The translations under genes were made by a program, and so were the position numbers. A stretch of DNA of 64,000 nt from positions 32,802,987 to 32,866,986 of the forward strand of contig CP136063.1 in assembly GCA_032622095.1 (NCBI GenBank), read 5' to 3'. The notes beneath the pieces are model-generated. The model was not told the DNA's origin. It saw only the letters and a list, made by a program, of their open reading frames with translations, and did no database searches. Within the stretch, counting starts at the first letter, position 1; every line of letters begins with the position of its first letter. Positions 23,278-35,189 of this stretch are shown here, piece by piece. Source of the stretch: Siphonodentalium dalli (Eukaryota > Mollusca > Scaphopoda > Gadilida > Siphonodentaliidae).

Positions 23278-24772
23278 CTACATGCACATGGGAACACGTG
23301 ACACGTATCATATTGGGTATCACCATTGAGTCATTTTCCGAAAGTGTATATTTTCGTAACATGAAAGTGTAGATTGTATGACGGTCATTGTGTATAATCC
23401 CATGAAAGTAAGATGTTAACATTTCTGTGATCTGGTGTGTACATATGCACATAAACCAATGTTCTAATGTTATTTCCAACTTCTGGTTCTGAATAAAACA
23501 TGATCACACCCATATGGTCATATGTCGTTTTTGGGTAGGTTGTTGCAATCTTGAATATTTAAATTTCCCCAAGGTTTATAAGAGCACATCAGCCGGAAAA
23601 TAGTTGCCGTGATCCTACTAACGAATTATTAGCCGAGAAAACAACTTTAACAGAGAACTTTGGGTTAGACCAAAATCCGGTACTTGGCTGCTAGACTAGC
23701 TTTCCAATACTTGTGTATATATTATTATTATTGAAGTAACGGTGTGTGTAGAAAGCTTGTCGCGTGAATGTTGTCGAATATGTCAATTCTCTCATCATAA
23801 ACATGTTATGGTCAAGAAAACTGTATTATAACCGGATACTGGGCTGTAAAGATTTCAAGTGCAATTACATTTTTTAAACTATGTATTGCGATATCGTTCT
23901 ATTCCGCACCCGCTGCTTAAGACCGCTTATTCAAACACCTTTTTTCTGGACAGAAATATTTTTATTTTCATCTGTTGGTTTATTAACTTAACTGCATCGA
24001 TTGTTAGTCCGTAAACCTGACTTTTATTATCAGAGCATAGCTCTATAAAAGTCAGGACTGTATATCACTGAAAGCAGTACTCCGTCACCAATATTTGGTA
24101 TGGACATTTACTCGACTTTTCACAAGCGATAACACACACTAAAAAATATTATTTAACAACCAAAACTCCCACATACTTGTAGATCAGAGCTTCTAGTACA
24201 TTTCTAGTGTGTTGTCAATGCATGTTTAAGATGTTAGTCGTGTCATTCTTCGCATAAAGCGAGAGCATATTTCTACCGCCTCGAACTTTCAGCCATTTTG
24301 TATTTGCAAAAATCCGTCAAAACAGTGAATTAGGAATCGGAAACGGAACGAACATAATTGGATTCCGGCTATAACATGTTCTTGTTTGTTTCGAGTTTAT
24401 TTTCGATTCAAATATTTATAAACATGAGAAATAAACTTAATGATTATATATGTATATATGCATGTAACCATTTCATAATCACCATCGTCATCATCCGACA
24501 TCAACATATTATTATTAAAATCATCATCGCCATGATATCATCATAATATATCATCAAATCAATTTTTTTCAAGGGCGTGGCTAAAGTGCCTTATTAAGTG
24601 TCCAAATTATTATTCCAACCTCTTTCCATCCTAATTGAGTGAGAATTTTCCAAATTGACACCTTATCTTACCAACTGTCGTCAAATTGTAATATAAGGTA
24701 GCCATACGGTCACTTATCGGCGTAGGTAATCGGCTTTAACTAATTGACGACTCTAAGACTATAATATTCAGA

Positions 24773-25867
24773 TAGTGATGGGCGGTTAACCGAGAAAACA
24801 ACTCAGTTTCGATTTTTAACAATAAACCGAAAACCGACCCACGCGATTCTGCTCAAACCGATATTACGTTTTTTTTATATGTTTATTTTTCACTTAAATC
24901 AACTTATTATACCTCCCCAGGTACTTATTAGTTGATATTGTTATCAAATTATCGGCCTCACTGATCAATATTATATCGGAATGTGTCCATTTCGTCTCAG
25001 ATATGTGCATGTTGTTATAATATCGTATAGGCGACTGTTTTTGTTCTTTTTCAAAACATTTGGCCGAACAAAATAACGAACATGGTTCAACAAAAAGCCC
25101 TGTTTGGAGTTATTTTACGCGTCTAACTGGAGACGACTGCAAAAAAATGTCGCTGCTTAATATGTCATAAAAACGTCGCTTAAACCAGAGTCCGGCTAAC
25201 TATATGAATGCCGAACGTACACAAGTCCAAATAAGGCGATAATCGCCAACCAAAAAAATGGAAGCGTCTGCTAACTCGAAAACTTAAGTAAATGGTATGA
25301 ACACTTTGGTCGTCTGGACATTCCGATGTGACGTAATCTGGTAGAAGTTTGCAGCCATTGTGCAGCTTGTAAAATATGTCGCAACATCACACATATCAAA
25401 ACGATCACACCGCAGTCATTGAATGTGGGTCAATCATACACGTGTCAATAATTGTTACACAGTCAGGTCAAGGACGCCCACTGTTTGTGAATTTGCTGCT
25501 GTTTGTGGTTGAATTCTCAGACACTAATCAATGCATATAATATGATAAATATGTTTTAAACATGTCAGAAAGGGATAAACAGTGAAGATTGGGGTGTTTA
25601 TTTTTTAAAATACCGAATTGTATCATCTTATCGCGTTGGATTCAGTTTGCGTCGGCATTTTGTCCCGTTGTTTACCTGTGATCGCATTTCCTTCCTAAAA
25701 AATTGAACGTTATTGGGACATTATTGACTCTAATTGCGGTTACTTTGAAAGTATATTCATTTCAGTATAATTTCACTATCTAGTAAAAAAAAACGAACCG
25801 AAACCGATGTTTTTTTCTCCCAGAAAAACCGAAACCGAACATAAAAAATCAAAACCGCCCATCTCTA
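24773..25867. mobile_element. possible nested hAT-like non-autonomous element
   Basis: Left TAGTGATGGGCGGTT and the reverse complement of the right, TAGAGATGGGCGGTT, match at 14 of 15 positions, and both are followed by AACCGA-rich text. The terminal style (AGNGATGGGC) resembles hAT elements. No 8-bp target duplication was found, so the boundaries are provisional. No coding sequence is seen. Confidence 0.4.
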
Positions 25868-25934
25868 CTCGGTTTCGACTCCATATTGTCGCTAATGCTT
25901 TGTCAACGTTATTGGCACGTAAATCTGGGAGCTC

Positions 25935-26144
25935 ATAAAAGTCGAACACAACCGAACATAACCGAACACAAGTCCAAATAATAGGAAATTTCATGAATAA
26001 AGTTCATAGGCATGTGTATTCATGTTCACACTATAAATATACGAAGTTTGGTGGAGTTTGGGTCAATAATAAGTGTTTTAATCGATATTTTGTAAGACGC
26101 GTTTAGTGTTCGGCATAGAAAAGCCGAACACAAGCTAGCTTATG
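25935..26144. repeat. inverted repeat arm 1 (GTTCGG-rich)
   Basis: About 205 bp, near-identical in reverse complement to 28219-28422. It contains CCGAACATAACCGAACACAA, ACGAAGTTTGGTGGAGTT and GTGTTCGGCATAGAAAAGCC. A partial direct copy lies at about 26265-26396. Confidence 0.85.
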
Positions 26145-28218
26145 TTCGACACTCATGCAGTCACCGGTAATTAATTAACACATAGAATGATGTGACATTA
26201 GCTGCCGTTTGAGATATATAACTCTATATAGAGTCTACTAAATATACGAACACCTTGTAAACTTCAGACATATGTATTCACGTTCAACCTATTACTATAC
26301 GAAGTTTGGTGGAGTTTGCTTCAATAATGAGTGTTTTGTTAGATGTTTTGTATAACGCGTTTGTGTTCGGCATAGAAAAACAGAACACAAACTTCTGTCT
26401 CGTGGATTAGTTTATCCGCTGATAGGGCAAGGTGGACTTTCTTCCCTGGTGAAGATCCCCCGATGATTCCCGAGGCCATTCGGTATGTTTCGGAAATACA
26501 CAATAATAACAAAAATTGCCGCTGCAGTTTTGAAATTGTTTTAACATTTCCTCGACACGTGTTTCACATTAAAGGAGATTGCACAGTACAATACATTAAT
26601 AACTATAATCCTCAATCCGATCAACCATCACAGAGAAAACGGAGTAATAGAGACTGATAGTGATAGTGATTGAAATTGAAATTCGCAATGTGGGCGCTTC
26701 AAAACAACATTTATGAATGAACTGTGACGTCACATGGAATCGCGTGCAAACATTCCAACGTATATTCATGCGCACTATAACAAAATATTTCCTATTTTGT
26801 ATCATTATTTGAATGCCCCCCATGGTAGATAATACGGTAAAACATTTCAGAAAGTAACTACTATATATGTTGAGTATGTTAGTATATAAAAAACACAGGT
26901 GTTGGAGATTTTGTCCATACAAAATAATTCAATTTTTGTTAGACATAAGTATGCGCGTGCCGTTGCAGGTTATGAGAATTTAGCAAATCGAGTTAATCGT
27001 GTGATACAAACAAACTTGCAGGTTGGGACAATTTACTCAAGAAAACTAATCCAATAATTTTGGCTTTTAAAAAAACCTCTTACATTACAATGACATGGAT
27101 TCGGTCACACGAATGGTAGATAACGTGTTATATGCACAGTGTGCTTGTACCAAGAATCTCCGTCGCAGTTTCGGTAGTGATGTTCGGGAATCTTCGGGGG
27201 ATCTTCACACCGAGTGATGATCGGGAATCTTCGGGGGATCTTCACCAGGGAAGAAAGACCAAAATGCGCTGATAGGTGATAAGTAATATCTGCCAGATGG
27301 GATTTGGCAGGCTTTATTCGCGAGAAAAACATATTGTTGTCCATTTTCGTCTGCATTCTCACTAAAATGTTACCCCCACCCCGTTATTATTACAAGTACA
27401 TTCGTACAATATGGTTGTTTAGATGGATCATACTGGACAAATATCAGCACGCCCCGAATAAAGAGCGTTTCGTATTGTATCTTTTTAAAAGTCTGATATG
27501 CTGTGATATGCAGAAATTTAAGATCTTATTTTATTTTCAAATATGTCTCTGATATGACAGGAATGTGATATGAAAGGAATAAAGATTATTTATTTTTGCG
27601 CTCAAGATACTTTTTGATGTTTGCTAGGGTTGATTGATCTAGTTTTGCATGTCTTTACTCTTTTAGTCTGACATGGCTTCTTGGCAATATCCCCGTTTTG
27701 CGGTATCGTTAAACGTTAAAAACTTTGAGTTTAATCTTTCCATGAAGTTACATAAATATTTATTTTTGTAATTATTATTATTCTCGTCACGTTTTGGGAG
27801 AGGACTTAATTACAAAAAAGCCACAACAGGCTTGTTGTCTCATCCCTTTCCAATCACCCATAATCACCCATTAGCATTTTTGTAAAATATTCATCTTCTT
27901 TTGTATTGTGTATAAATATTGTTTACACCAAGTTTTGCTTCATGTGACGAGTGCATAAGGTATGTGTACTAGCGGGAAAACTATTTGTCACTCGACGTTT
28001 TTACAATCGTTGTCTTTCACGACGGGGCCTACCAAAAGCATGTTGTTTCTATAATAGTAGGGCCAATAAACACTGAAACTATTTGTCAAAGCACTGAACT
28101 ACAATAGGTGAGAGACCGCCATCAACAACAATTAAAGCCTTTCGGATTAGTGACCATGTCAGATATTAATTATCACCTAGCTAGACAGCCGTTAGACTAA
28201 TCCACGACAAAATTATAA
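26145..28218. other. interior of the inverted-repeat structure, no gene
   Basis: Contains the partial repeat at 26265-26396 and inverted GATCCCCCGA/TCGGGGGATC units near 26450 and 27185-27250. No ORF has a recognisable domain. Confidence 0.5.
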
Positions 28219-28422
28219 CTTGTGTTCGGCTTTTCTATATATGCCGAACACAAAACGCGTTTTACAAAATATCGAATAAAACACTTATTATTTGCCCGAA
28301 CTCCACCAAACTTCGTATAGTAATAGTGTGAACATGAATACACATGCCTATGAACTTTATTCGTGATATTTCCCATTATTTGGACTTGTGTTCGGTTATG
28401 TTCGGTTGTGTTCGGCTTTTAT
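28219..28422. repeat. inverted repeat arm 2 (GTTCGG-rich)
   Basis: Reverse-complement partner of 25935-26144. The two arms bound about 2.1 kb and could be the ends of a nested foldback element. Confidence 0.85.
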
Positions 28423-29392
28423 ACGTACCGGTAAATCTTATGTAAGCATAGCGATGGCGACGTGGTCGGAACTTGGGCGTTTGATACCGAGACCACTATT
28501 TGAATATTAATGTGTGTTCCAGAACGAAAAAGTTGAAGAAAATCAACAAATTTGTGAATTTAAAAACAGTTCAAACGTTAGTGTATTCCATGCCTCAGCC
28601 CGGACATATATACCAAATTTCATTAATATCCATTGAGAAACAACGGTCCAAACATATAACACCCCGTTTACACATTTTATTTGGAGCCGGCCACGGCCTT
28701 GGCTTACACTTTATATTGTGTCCCCGCACATATCGCCACGCCCTTGGTCATTGTTTCTTTGAAATCAAACTCCATTGTTTATTAAAACTTAAAATTCAAA
28801 AAATAGTTGTTGCTGTTGCTTTCACTAGGTCGATCGTTCCCGTACTTATCTGATCTCCTTTCCGGTTATGTAGTTGTAAGTTCGTTCCGCCTGTTCCGTT
28901 CCGTCAATTTACTACAGATCAAGTTTTAAATGTTGACAAATTAACGGTCTCGGATTTATCTCAAAGTTCGGATTATATTTCGAGAGTCAGGTATTGTACA
29001 CAATGCCTTCGTAATCTGCCATTATCACTTGATCTTACAACATAATGGTAGCAGATAAAACCATCTAGTTATATGTGAATTTGGTGATTGAAATGAGGCG
29101 GGGTAGTGTCTAATTTTTTCCCGAAATAGTTTTTCGGCAAGCAGTCTACCATGTATTTTTAAAACAACTACAAATGTCACATTTTTATTTTTTTCGTCGG
29201 GTAGCTTGTTGATATTCACTCAGAACAGATTAGTCTTCAACATAATTTATATACAATGTTTGTATTTTCATGTTATAAGTGGGAAAAAAATTCATAATAA
29301 TAGAAAAGCACTTGGAGGTCGTGAATAAAGCTACGGAGGCCCAACTATTCGAGAGCGTCTAGCTCTGTTTGAATAGTTGGGTTCACCAACTA
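28423..29392. other. right part of the 5.4-kb insertion, no supported gene
   Basis: A 117-codon open frame (28500-28853) has no recognisable domain, and nothing else coding was seen. It ends with the terminal hairpin at 29340-29381. Confidence 0.5.
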
Positions 29393-29528
29393 CATCGATT
29401 GTCTGTTCGATAAATTTAACTCTTTGGTGATATTTTCTGTTAGCTTTAGTCAGGTAAACTCATTAACGCCGAGTGATCATCTGATTCCGGACAGAAATAT
29501 TACAGATACCGACCACGTACTTTGCATC

Positions 29529-30367
29529 ATGATGTATGGGGAGGTGGAACCATCAACAATGAAGACTGAAGATGATAAACACACACCGATAAATACGTCA
29601 CCAATGGCCGTGGGCTCAAAGATGTTAAGAAGTTTGCACAGTAAGACAAAGCATAAGCGTTCATATCAGTGTGGGGAGTGCGAGAAATCATTTACTCAGT
29701 TGGGTCACCTGACGACACATTTGATGATCCACACCGGTGATCGCCCGTTCCAATGTGATGTGTGCGAGAAATCATTTAATCAGTCAGGTGACCTGACGAA
29801 ACATAAGAGGATCCATACCGGAGATCGCCCGTATCAATGTGATGTGTGCGAGAAATCATTTACTGATTCGCGCCAGCTGACGCAACATAAGAGGATACAC
29901 ACGGGTGATCGCCCATATCAATGCGATGTGTGCGAGAAAGCATTTACTCAGTCGGGTAATCTGGCGAAACATAAGATGATCCACACCGGCGATCGCCCGT
30001 ATCATTGTGACTCGTGCGAGAAATCATTTACTACGTCGAACCATTTGAAGCAACATAAGAGGATCCACACAGGAGATCGCCCATATCAAGTGATATGTGC
30101 GAGAAATCATTTACTCAGCGGTGTAGCCTGGCCAGACATAAGAGGATCCACAGCGGAGACCGGCCGTATCAGTGTGAGGTGTGCGATAAATCATTTGCTC
30201 ATTCGGGTAGCCTTACCATACATAAATGGGTCCACACAGGAGATCGCCCGTACCAATGTGATATGTGCGAGAAATCATTTACTCAGTTATGTAACCTGGC
30301 GAGACATAAGAGGATCCACGCAGGAGATCGCCCGTATCATGGTGTTGTTGTACTGAAAAAAACATAA
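29529..30367 (+). pseudogene. C2H2 zinc-finger paralogue C2, frameshifted
   Basis: Second copy of the gene at 10494-11330, starting at the equivalent ATG. Fingers 1-5 are intact. One base is then missing between 30089 and 30090 (CATATCAAGTGATATG versus CATATCAATGTGATATG in C1). The reading frame leaves the finger register and stops at 30356 after about 87 aberrant residues. Fingers 6-8 remain readable in the +1 frame (30095-30367), ending in HGVVVLKKT. As drawn it would be a five-finger protein with a foreign tail. This is either a pseudogene or a single-base assembly error; the rest of the coding sequence is well kept. Differences from C1 concentrate at finger contact residues. Confidence 0.8.
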
Positions 30368-30566
30368 GTGTAGAAAATCTACACAAAAGTTTATCCAATC
30401 CGTTATTAGAGTAGAAATTGAGTAAGTGTAAAAATTACTATATTTGTGTAAGTATGGCTACTCTTTCATGGTGTATAATTTTACACTTTCCCACACTATT
30501 AGAAATGGGGTACACAAATGTGTAGAAATTGATGTACACATTAAGTGTAGTTCACTACACATCATA

Positions 30567-31093
30567 TTAAAGGTGGATTATCTCTTTGTAAACATGTATT
30601 ATATAGCTACCGGGTGTAAAATATTAGATTTGAATCGAAGACTCCTGTCCGGAATTGCTTCTATCGATTAATATTCATTTTATTTCGAATATTTTCTGGT
30701 CTAAAAAGGCCTGTTTGTTCAGCTAACGAACAATCGTGATTACTGTTAACCAAGACCAGAAATTTTAGTGTACAATTTTGTAACAAATAAACGTCAATTT
30801 TACTAATTATCGCTTATATATGTGGCACCAAACAATATAAACAATCAATCTGGGACATTTGACTTTCGGTGTGTAGCCATAGGAACAGCCCAGTGCTCTA
30901 TATCGCAATATGGTATTATCCGAATGGTCTGTTATAAAAATAGTAACATAAACGATACCGATTTAATATTCGAAATGAAATCAATATTAATTGATAGAAG
31001 CTTTTCCGGACATAGGTCTTCATTTCATATCTATTATTTTATACTCACACAACTATCTAAAATTTGTTATTTAAAGAGATAATCCATCTTTAA
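30567..31093. mobile_element. TTAA-flanked inverted-repeat element, copy 2
   Basis: Starts TTAAAGGTGGATTATCTCTT (30567) and ends ATAATCCATCTTTAA (31093). It is a single simple unit of 527 bp, unlike the rearranged copy after C1. Homology between the two duplicated segments ends exactly at its right TTAA. Confidence 0.8.
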
Positions 31094-32590
31094 GCCCATT
31101 CAAAGACATGCTCAAGGCAACAAATTGTTGGATACTTGTCATCGAGCTATTATTGGGCAAAAAGAGACATTAAACTGCCACTAAACAATTGTTATCCAGA
31201 AATCACAAAGCCGGTATCACATGAAAACTAAACTGCATGTGCAGGGTTCATTGACAACTAACCTGATTATCCAAGTTGAACGAACCTGCCCCAAAACTTT
31301 TTCTGGGTAGTCTGGAGCCTGTATACACTGTATTGTATGGTACCACTTAACAAACTTACAAACATGTGGGGAGGGGCTCCGAGGGAGAATTAACACAAAT
31401 CTGCAGAGAGCAGCAAATGTTCTGAAATTGATATTGTTTTAAAAAATAATGCCATTGGCATAATATACACTGCATTTTTGTGACTTGTTGGTCTGTCTTA
31501 TCTTCTGTATGTATGTTGCGATAAGCTATATAAATGTACTGTACACACATGCCATTTTAATACAATATATGTTTATATGTTGAATTTAATTTGTTATTTC
31601 ATCAATTTGAAATAAAAATAAGCACAGTTTATTATGAACCTGTCTCATTTTAATACTTTCCCAGTAAAGGTATCGGTACTACTTTGCACATGTAGTAGTA
31701 AATTTTCCAACCTTTGGGCTTATGTCCTGGTTGGTCCCTTGTGGTCTGTCAAAAACTGTTAATTTAAGAACTAAATATTTTCCTACATTTGATTAAAATT
31801 GTGGGCTGAAATGGTCATCAGTTGGAAAATTTCCAAAGTAACAGGGGTGTGAGGTTTGAATTTTTCAACGCTGTGGGAAAGCTTGAGGCCAGTCTACAGA
31901 TTCTAGGATTTAGGGATTTTCTTGATCAGATTTCAAAATTTTCTCACACCGGGCCGAATCAGTGGTCTATTCAGAATGTTCTGATTTCTCTCCTAGGCCC
32001 TGTGAATATGTCTGGAGCCGGACAATCAGATGGTTAGGATTTATCCAATTTTCAGGTTCTGATCTATGAAATTTGTCATACCGGGTATATAGAAACATGC
32101 TTCTGTTTCTCCATCTGACTAACCAAAAGATATGAACTATAATAATCAGTTGGGGAGGTGGTTTGAATGGAATTTCGGAAAACTTATGTTTAGTCTTATT
32201 CAAGGGAGCTGCAATTGGAATTCACAATGGTCACCCCCTCTAGCACGTCCCTGATTAGTACAGTATCGAGAAAAAAAGTATAAAAATGAAAACAAAATTG
32301 GCATACATATAAAACAAGTGCCTATTTTAATCTGTTACGTTAAATAATTAGCCCAAAATCATTTATAGTGTAGCAGTTTGATGTAGTTTAAATTTTAGAC
32401 GAACGTCGAAAATAGGAAAAATTGGTACATGACAAAATAGAATTTTCCTGAATAACAAAATGTCAAGTCGAAATTAGCTGCTATCAAGTGTTATTGATAC
32501 ATGTTCCAAAACGTTATCGATATATATGTAGTTTATTCTTCTTACCGTGTAAATCAAAGTCGTTTTATCTCGCAATGTTGCGTGTTTTAG
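31094..32590. other. intergenic, nothing recognised
   Basis: No ORF with domains, no clear repeat and no RNA gene seen over about 1.5 kb. Confidence 0.5.
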
Positions 32591-34630
32591 TGAAAATAAT
32601 ATATCGATAAATCTGGTCTGATGAGCAGATTTACTACGATAATATATCGATAAATGTGATGACTGTTGAGCAGAATTACTACGATAATATATCGATAAAT
32701 GTGGTCTGATGAGCAGATTTACTACGATAATCTATCGATAAATGTGGTGACTGTGGTGAGCAGATTTAATTCGATAATATATCGATACATGTGGTCTGAT
32801 GAGCAGATTTACTTCGATAATATATCGATAAATGTGATCTGATGAGCAGATTTACTTCGATAATATATCAATAAATGTGATCTGATTAGCAGATTTACTA
32901 CGATAATATATCGATAAATGTTATGACTGGTGAGCAGATTTACTACGATAATATATCGATAAATGTGGTGACTGGTGAGCAGATTTACTACGATAATATA
33001 TCGATAAATGTGGTGACTGGTGAGCAGATTTACTACGATAATATATCGATAAATGTGATCTGATGAGCAGATTTACTTCGATAATATATCGATAAATATG
33101 GTGACTGGTGAGCAGAATTACTACGATAATATATCGATAAATGTGGTCTGATGAGCATATTTACTACGATAATCTATCGATAAATGTGGTGACTGTGGTG
33201 AGCAGATTAATTCGATAATATATCGATACATGTGGTCTGGTGAGCAGATTTACTTCGATAATATATCGATAAATGTGATTTGATGAGCAGATTTACTTCG
33301 ATAATATATCGATAAATGTGATCTGATTAGCAGATTTACTACGATAATATATCGATAAATGTTATGACTGGTGAGCAGATTTACTACGATAATATATCGA
33401 TAAATGTGGTGACTGGTGAGCAGATTTACTACGATAATATATCGATAAATGTGGTCTGATGAGCAGATTTACTACGATATTATATCGATAAATGTGGTCT
33501 GATGAGCAGATTTACTACGATAATATATCGATAAATGTGATGACTGTTGAGCAGAATTACTACGATAATATATCGATAAATGTGGTCTGATGTGCAGATT
33601 TACTACGATAATATATCGATAAATGTGATCTGATGAGCAGATTTACTTCGATAATATATCGATAAATGTGATCTGATGAGAAGATTTACTACGATAATAT
33701 ATCGATAAACATGGTGACTGGTTAGCAGAATTACTACGATAATATATCGATAAATGTGGTCTGATGAGCATATTTACTACGATAATCTATCGATAAATGT
33801 GGTGAGCAGATTAATTCGATAATATATCGATACATGTGGTCTGATGAGCAGATTTACTTCGATAATATATCGATAAATGTGATTTGATGAGCAGATTTAC
33901 TTCGATAATATATCGATAAATGTGATCTGATTAGCAGATTTACTACGATAATATATCGATAAATGTTATGACTGGTGAGCAGATTTACTACGATAATATA
34001 TCGATAAATGTGGTGACTGGTGAGCAGATTTACTACGATAATATATCGATAAATGTGGTCTGATGAGCATATTTACTACGATATTATATCGATAAATGTG
34101 GTCTGATGAGCAGATTTACTACGATAATATATCGATAAATGTGATGACTGTTGAGCAGAATTACTACGATAATATATCGATAAATGTGGTCTGATGTGCA
34201 GATTTACTACGATAATATATCGATAAATGTGATCTGATGAGCAGATTTACTTCGATAATATATCGATAAATGTGATCTGATGAGAAGATTTACTACGAAA
34301 ATATATCGATAAATGTGGTGACTGGTGAGCAGAATTACTACGATAATATATCGATAAATGTGGTCTGATGAGCATATTTACTACGATAATATATCGATAA
34401 ATGTGGTGACTGTTGAGCAGAATTACTACGATAATAAATCGATAAATGTGGTCTGATGTGCAGATTTACTACGATAATATATCGATAAATTTGATCTGAT
34501 GAGCAGATTTACTACGATAATATATCGATAAATGTGATCTGATGAGCAGATTTACTACGATAATATATCGATAAATGTGGTGACTGATGAGCAGATTTAC
34601 TACGATAATATATCGATAAATGTGATTTTC
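32591..34630. repeat. 43-46 bp satellite with TATCGATA in nearly every unit
   Basis: Roughly 45-48 units (estimated from array length). Each has a core ACGATAATATATCGATAAAT followed by variants such as GTGGTCTGATGAGCA or GTGGTGACTGGTGAGCA. The variant order repeats: TGATGTGCAG units at 33589 and 34193 are 604 bp apart, indicating higher-order duplication of about 14 units. TATCGATA is a perfect palindrome and equals the Drosophila DNA replication-related element (DRE). No coding potential. Confidence 0.95.
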
Positions 34631-35057
34631 AAACATGCGAATCGGGCTTTCCCCTTTGAAGAGATGAAGGAAGAAGAGTATTGCAGCTGAATTCAAATTG
34701 ATTTAAGGCAATCTAAAAACTAAAAATAAAACAAAAACTAAGCCCGGTGTAACATCCACCTGGGCACTACAAGTTACCACACCAATTTTTTTTGAAATTG
34801 GTCCAGCCGTCTGGGAGAAAATTCCCGAACACCCAGACAGGTCTGACAAATCACATTTATAACGATATTAGTTATATAGGTATGGTTATTATACCCTCTT
34901 CACCCTTTTCAACATAACTATTGTGATCAATAGTTTACATAATTATCATTAGTATATATATACACCTTGAGTTCACAGGTGGGCATATCCTCTTTTGATT
35001 GGATGAAGCGTTAGCACGCGCCAGAGAGTAGTAGATATATTGTGCAGTTTGTTGTAT
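34631..35057. other. 3' flank of the UGT gene
   Basis: No gene. Contains a small hairpin ACCAATTT...AAATTGGT near 34790 and repeat-like text (GGTCCAGCCGTCTGGGAG). No obvious AATAAA poly(A) signal for the minus-strand gene was recognised. Confidence 0.4.
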
Positions 35058-35189
35058 TCAATCAGCTTTCTGTTTCTGATCGTAGCGACATATGCAGTGA
35101 AAAATAAATCGCACAAATAACAGAAAGCAAGACACTGCTAACATTAAGATAACAAACAGGCCTAATAAAATGTCAATATACATTCTCTG
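35058..35189 (-). other. in-frame UGT membrane anchor and tail beyond a stop codon
   Basis: Immediately after the TAA at 35192-35190, the same frame continues open for 43 codons. It reads QRMYIDILLG, then a hydrophobic run of about 20 residues (LFVILMLAVSCFLLF and on), then a short basic tail RYDQKQKAD and a TGA. This matches the type I transmembrane helix and lysine-bearing cytosolic tail of animal UGTs, where YQ-x-Y/L-D normally precedes the helix. The anchor is lost from the protein if TAA is read as a stop. Confidence 0.8.

Larger units (their letters stand above)
19913..23698 (-). mobile_element. decayed DNA transposon B2 (second copy, left-truncated)
   Basis: Near-identical to 6264-10061. 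The homology begins abruptly at AATGAGTTTTAGTATAG, so the left terminal repeat and the Cys-rich tail (5779-6260 in copy 1) are missing. The right terminal repeat is intact at about 23643-23698. A 14-bp deletion relative to copy 1 lies near 21359. The same stops, frameshifts and nested insertion are shared with copy 1, showing that decay preceded duplication. Confidence 0.75.
24005..29392. mobile_element. 5.4-kb insertion with 10-bp target duplication
   Basis: CATCGATTGT occurs at 23995-24004 and again at 29393-29402, but only once in copy 1 (10358-10367), so 24005-29392 is a clean insertion. The termini are TAGT...ACTA, with weak longer similarity (left TAGTCCGTAAACCTGAC; reverse complement of right TAGTTGGTGAACCCAAC). 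Each end also folds into a hairpin (24016-24056 and 29340-29381), both with an AGAGC...GCTCT core. No transposase was found; the interior holds nested repeats and AT-rich DNA. A 10-bp duplication fits Mutator-like elements, but the terminal hairpins are unusual. The class is left open. Confidence 0.85.

Noticed and set aside
24773-25867. Confident hAT element call
   Set aside because: The terminal repeats look hAT-like, but no 8-bp target duplication could be found, so it is only listed at low confidence.
28500-28853. 117-codon ORF inside the 5.4-kb insertion as its transposase
   Set aside because: No transposase or other domain is recognisable and it is far too short.
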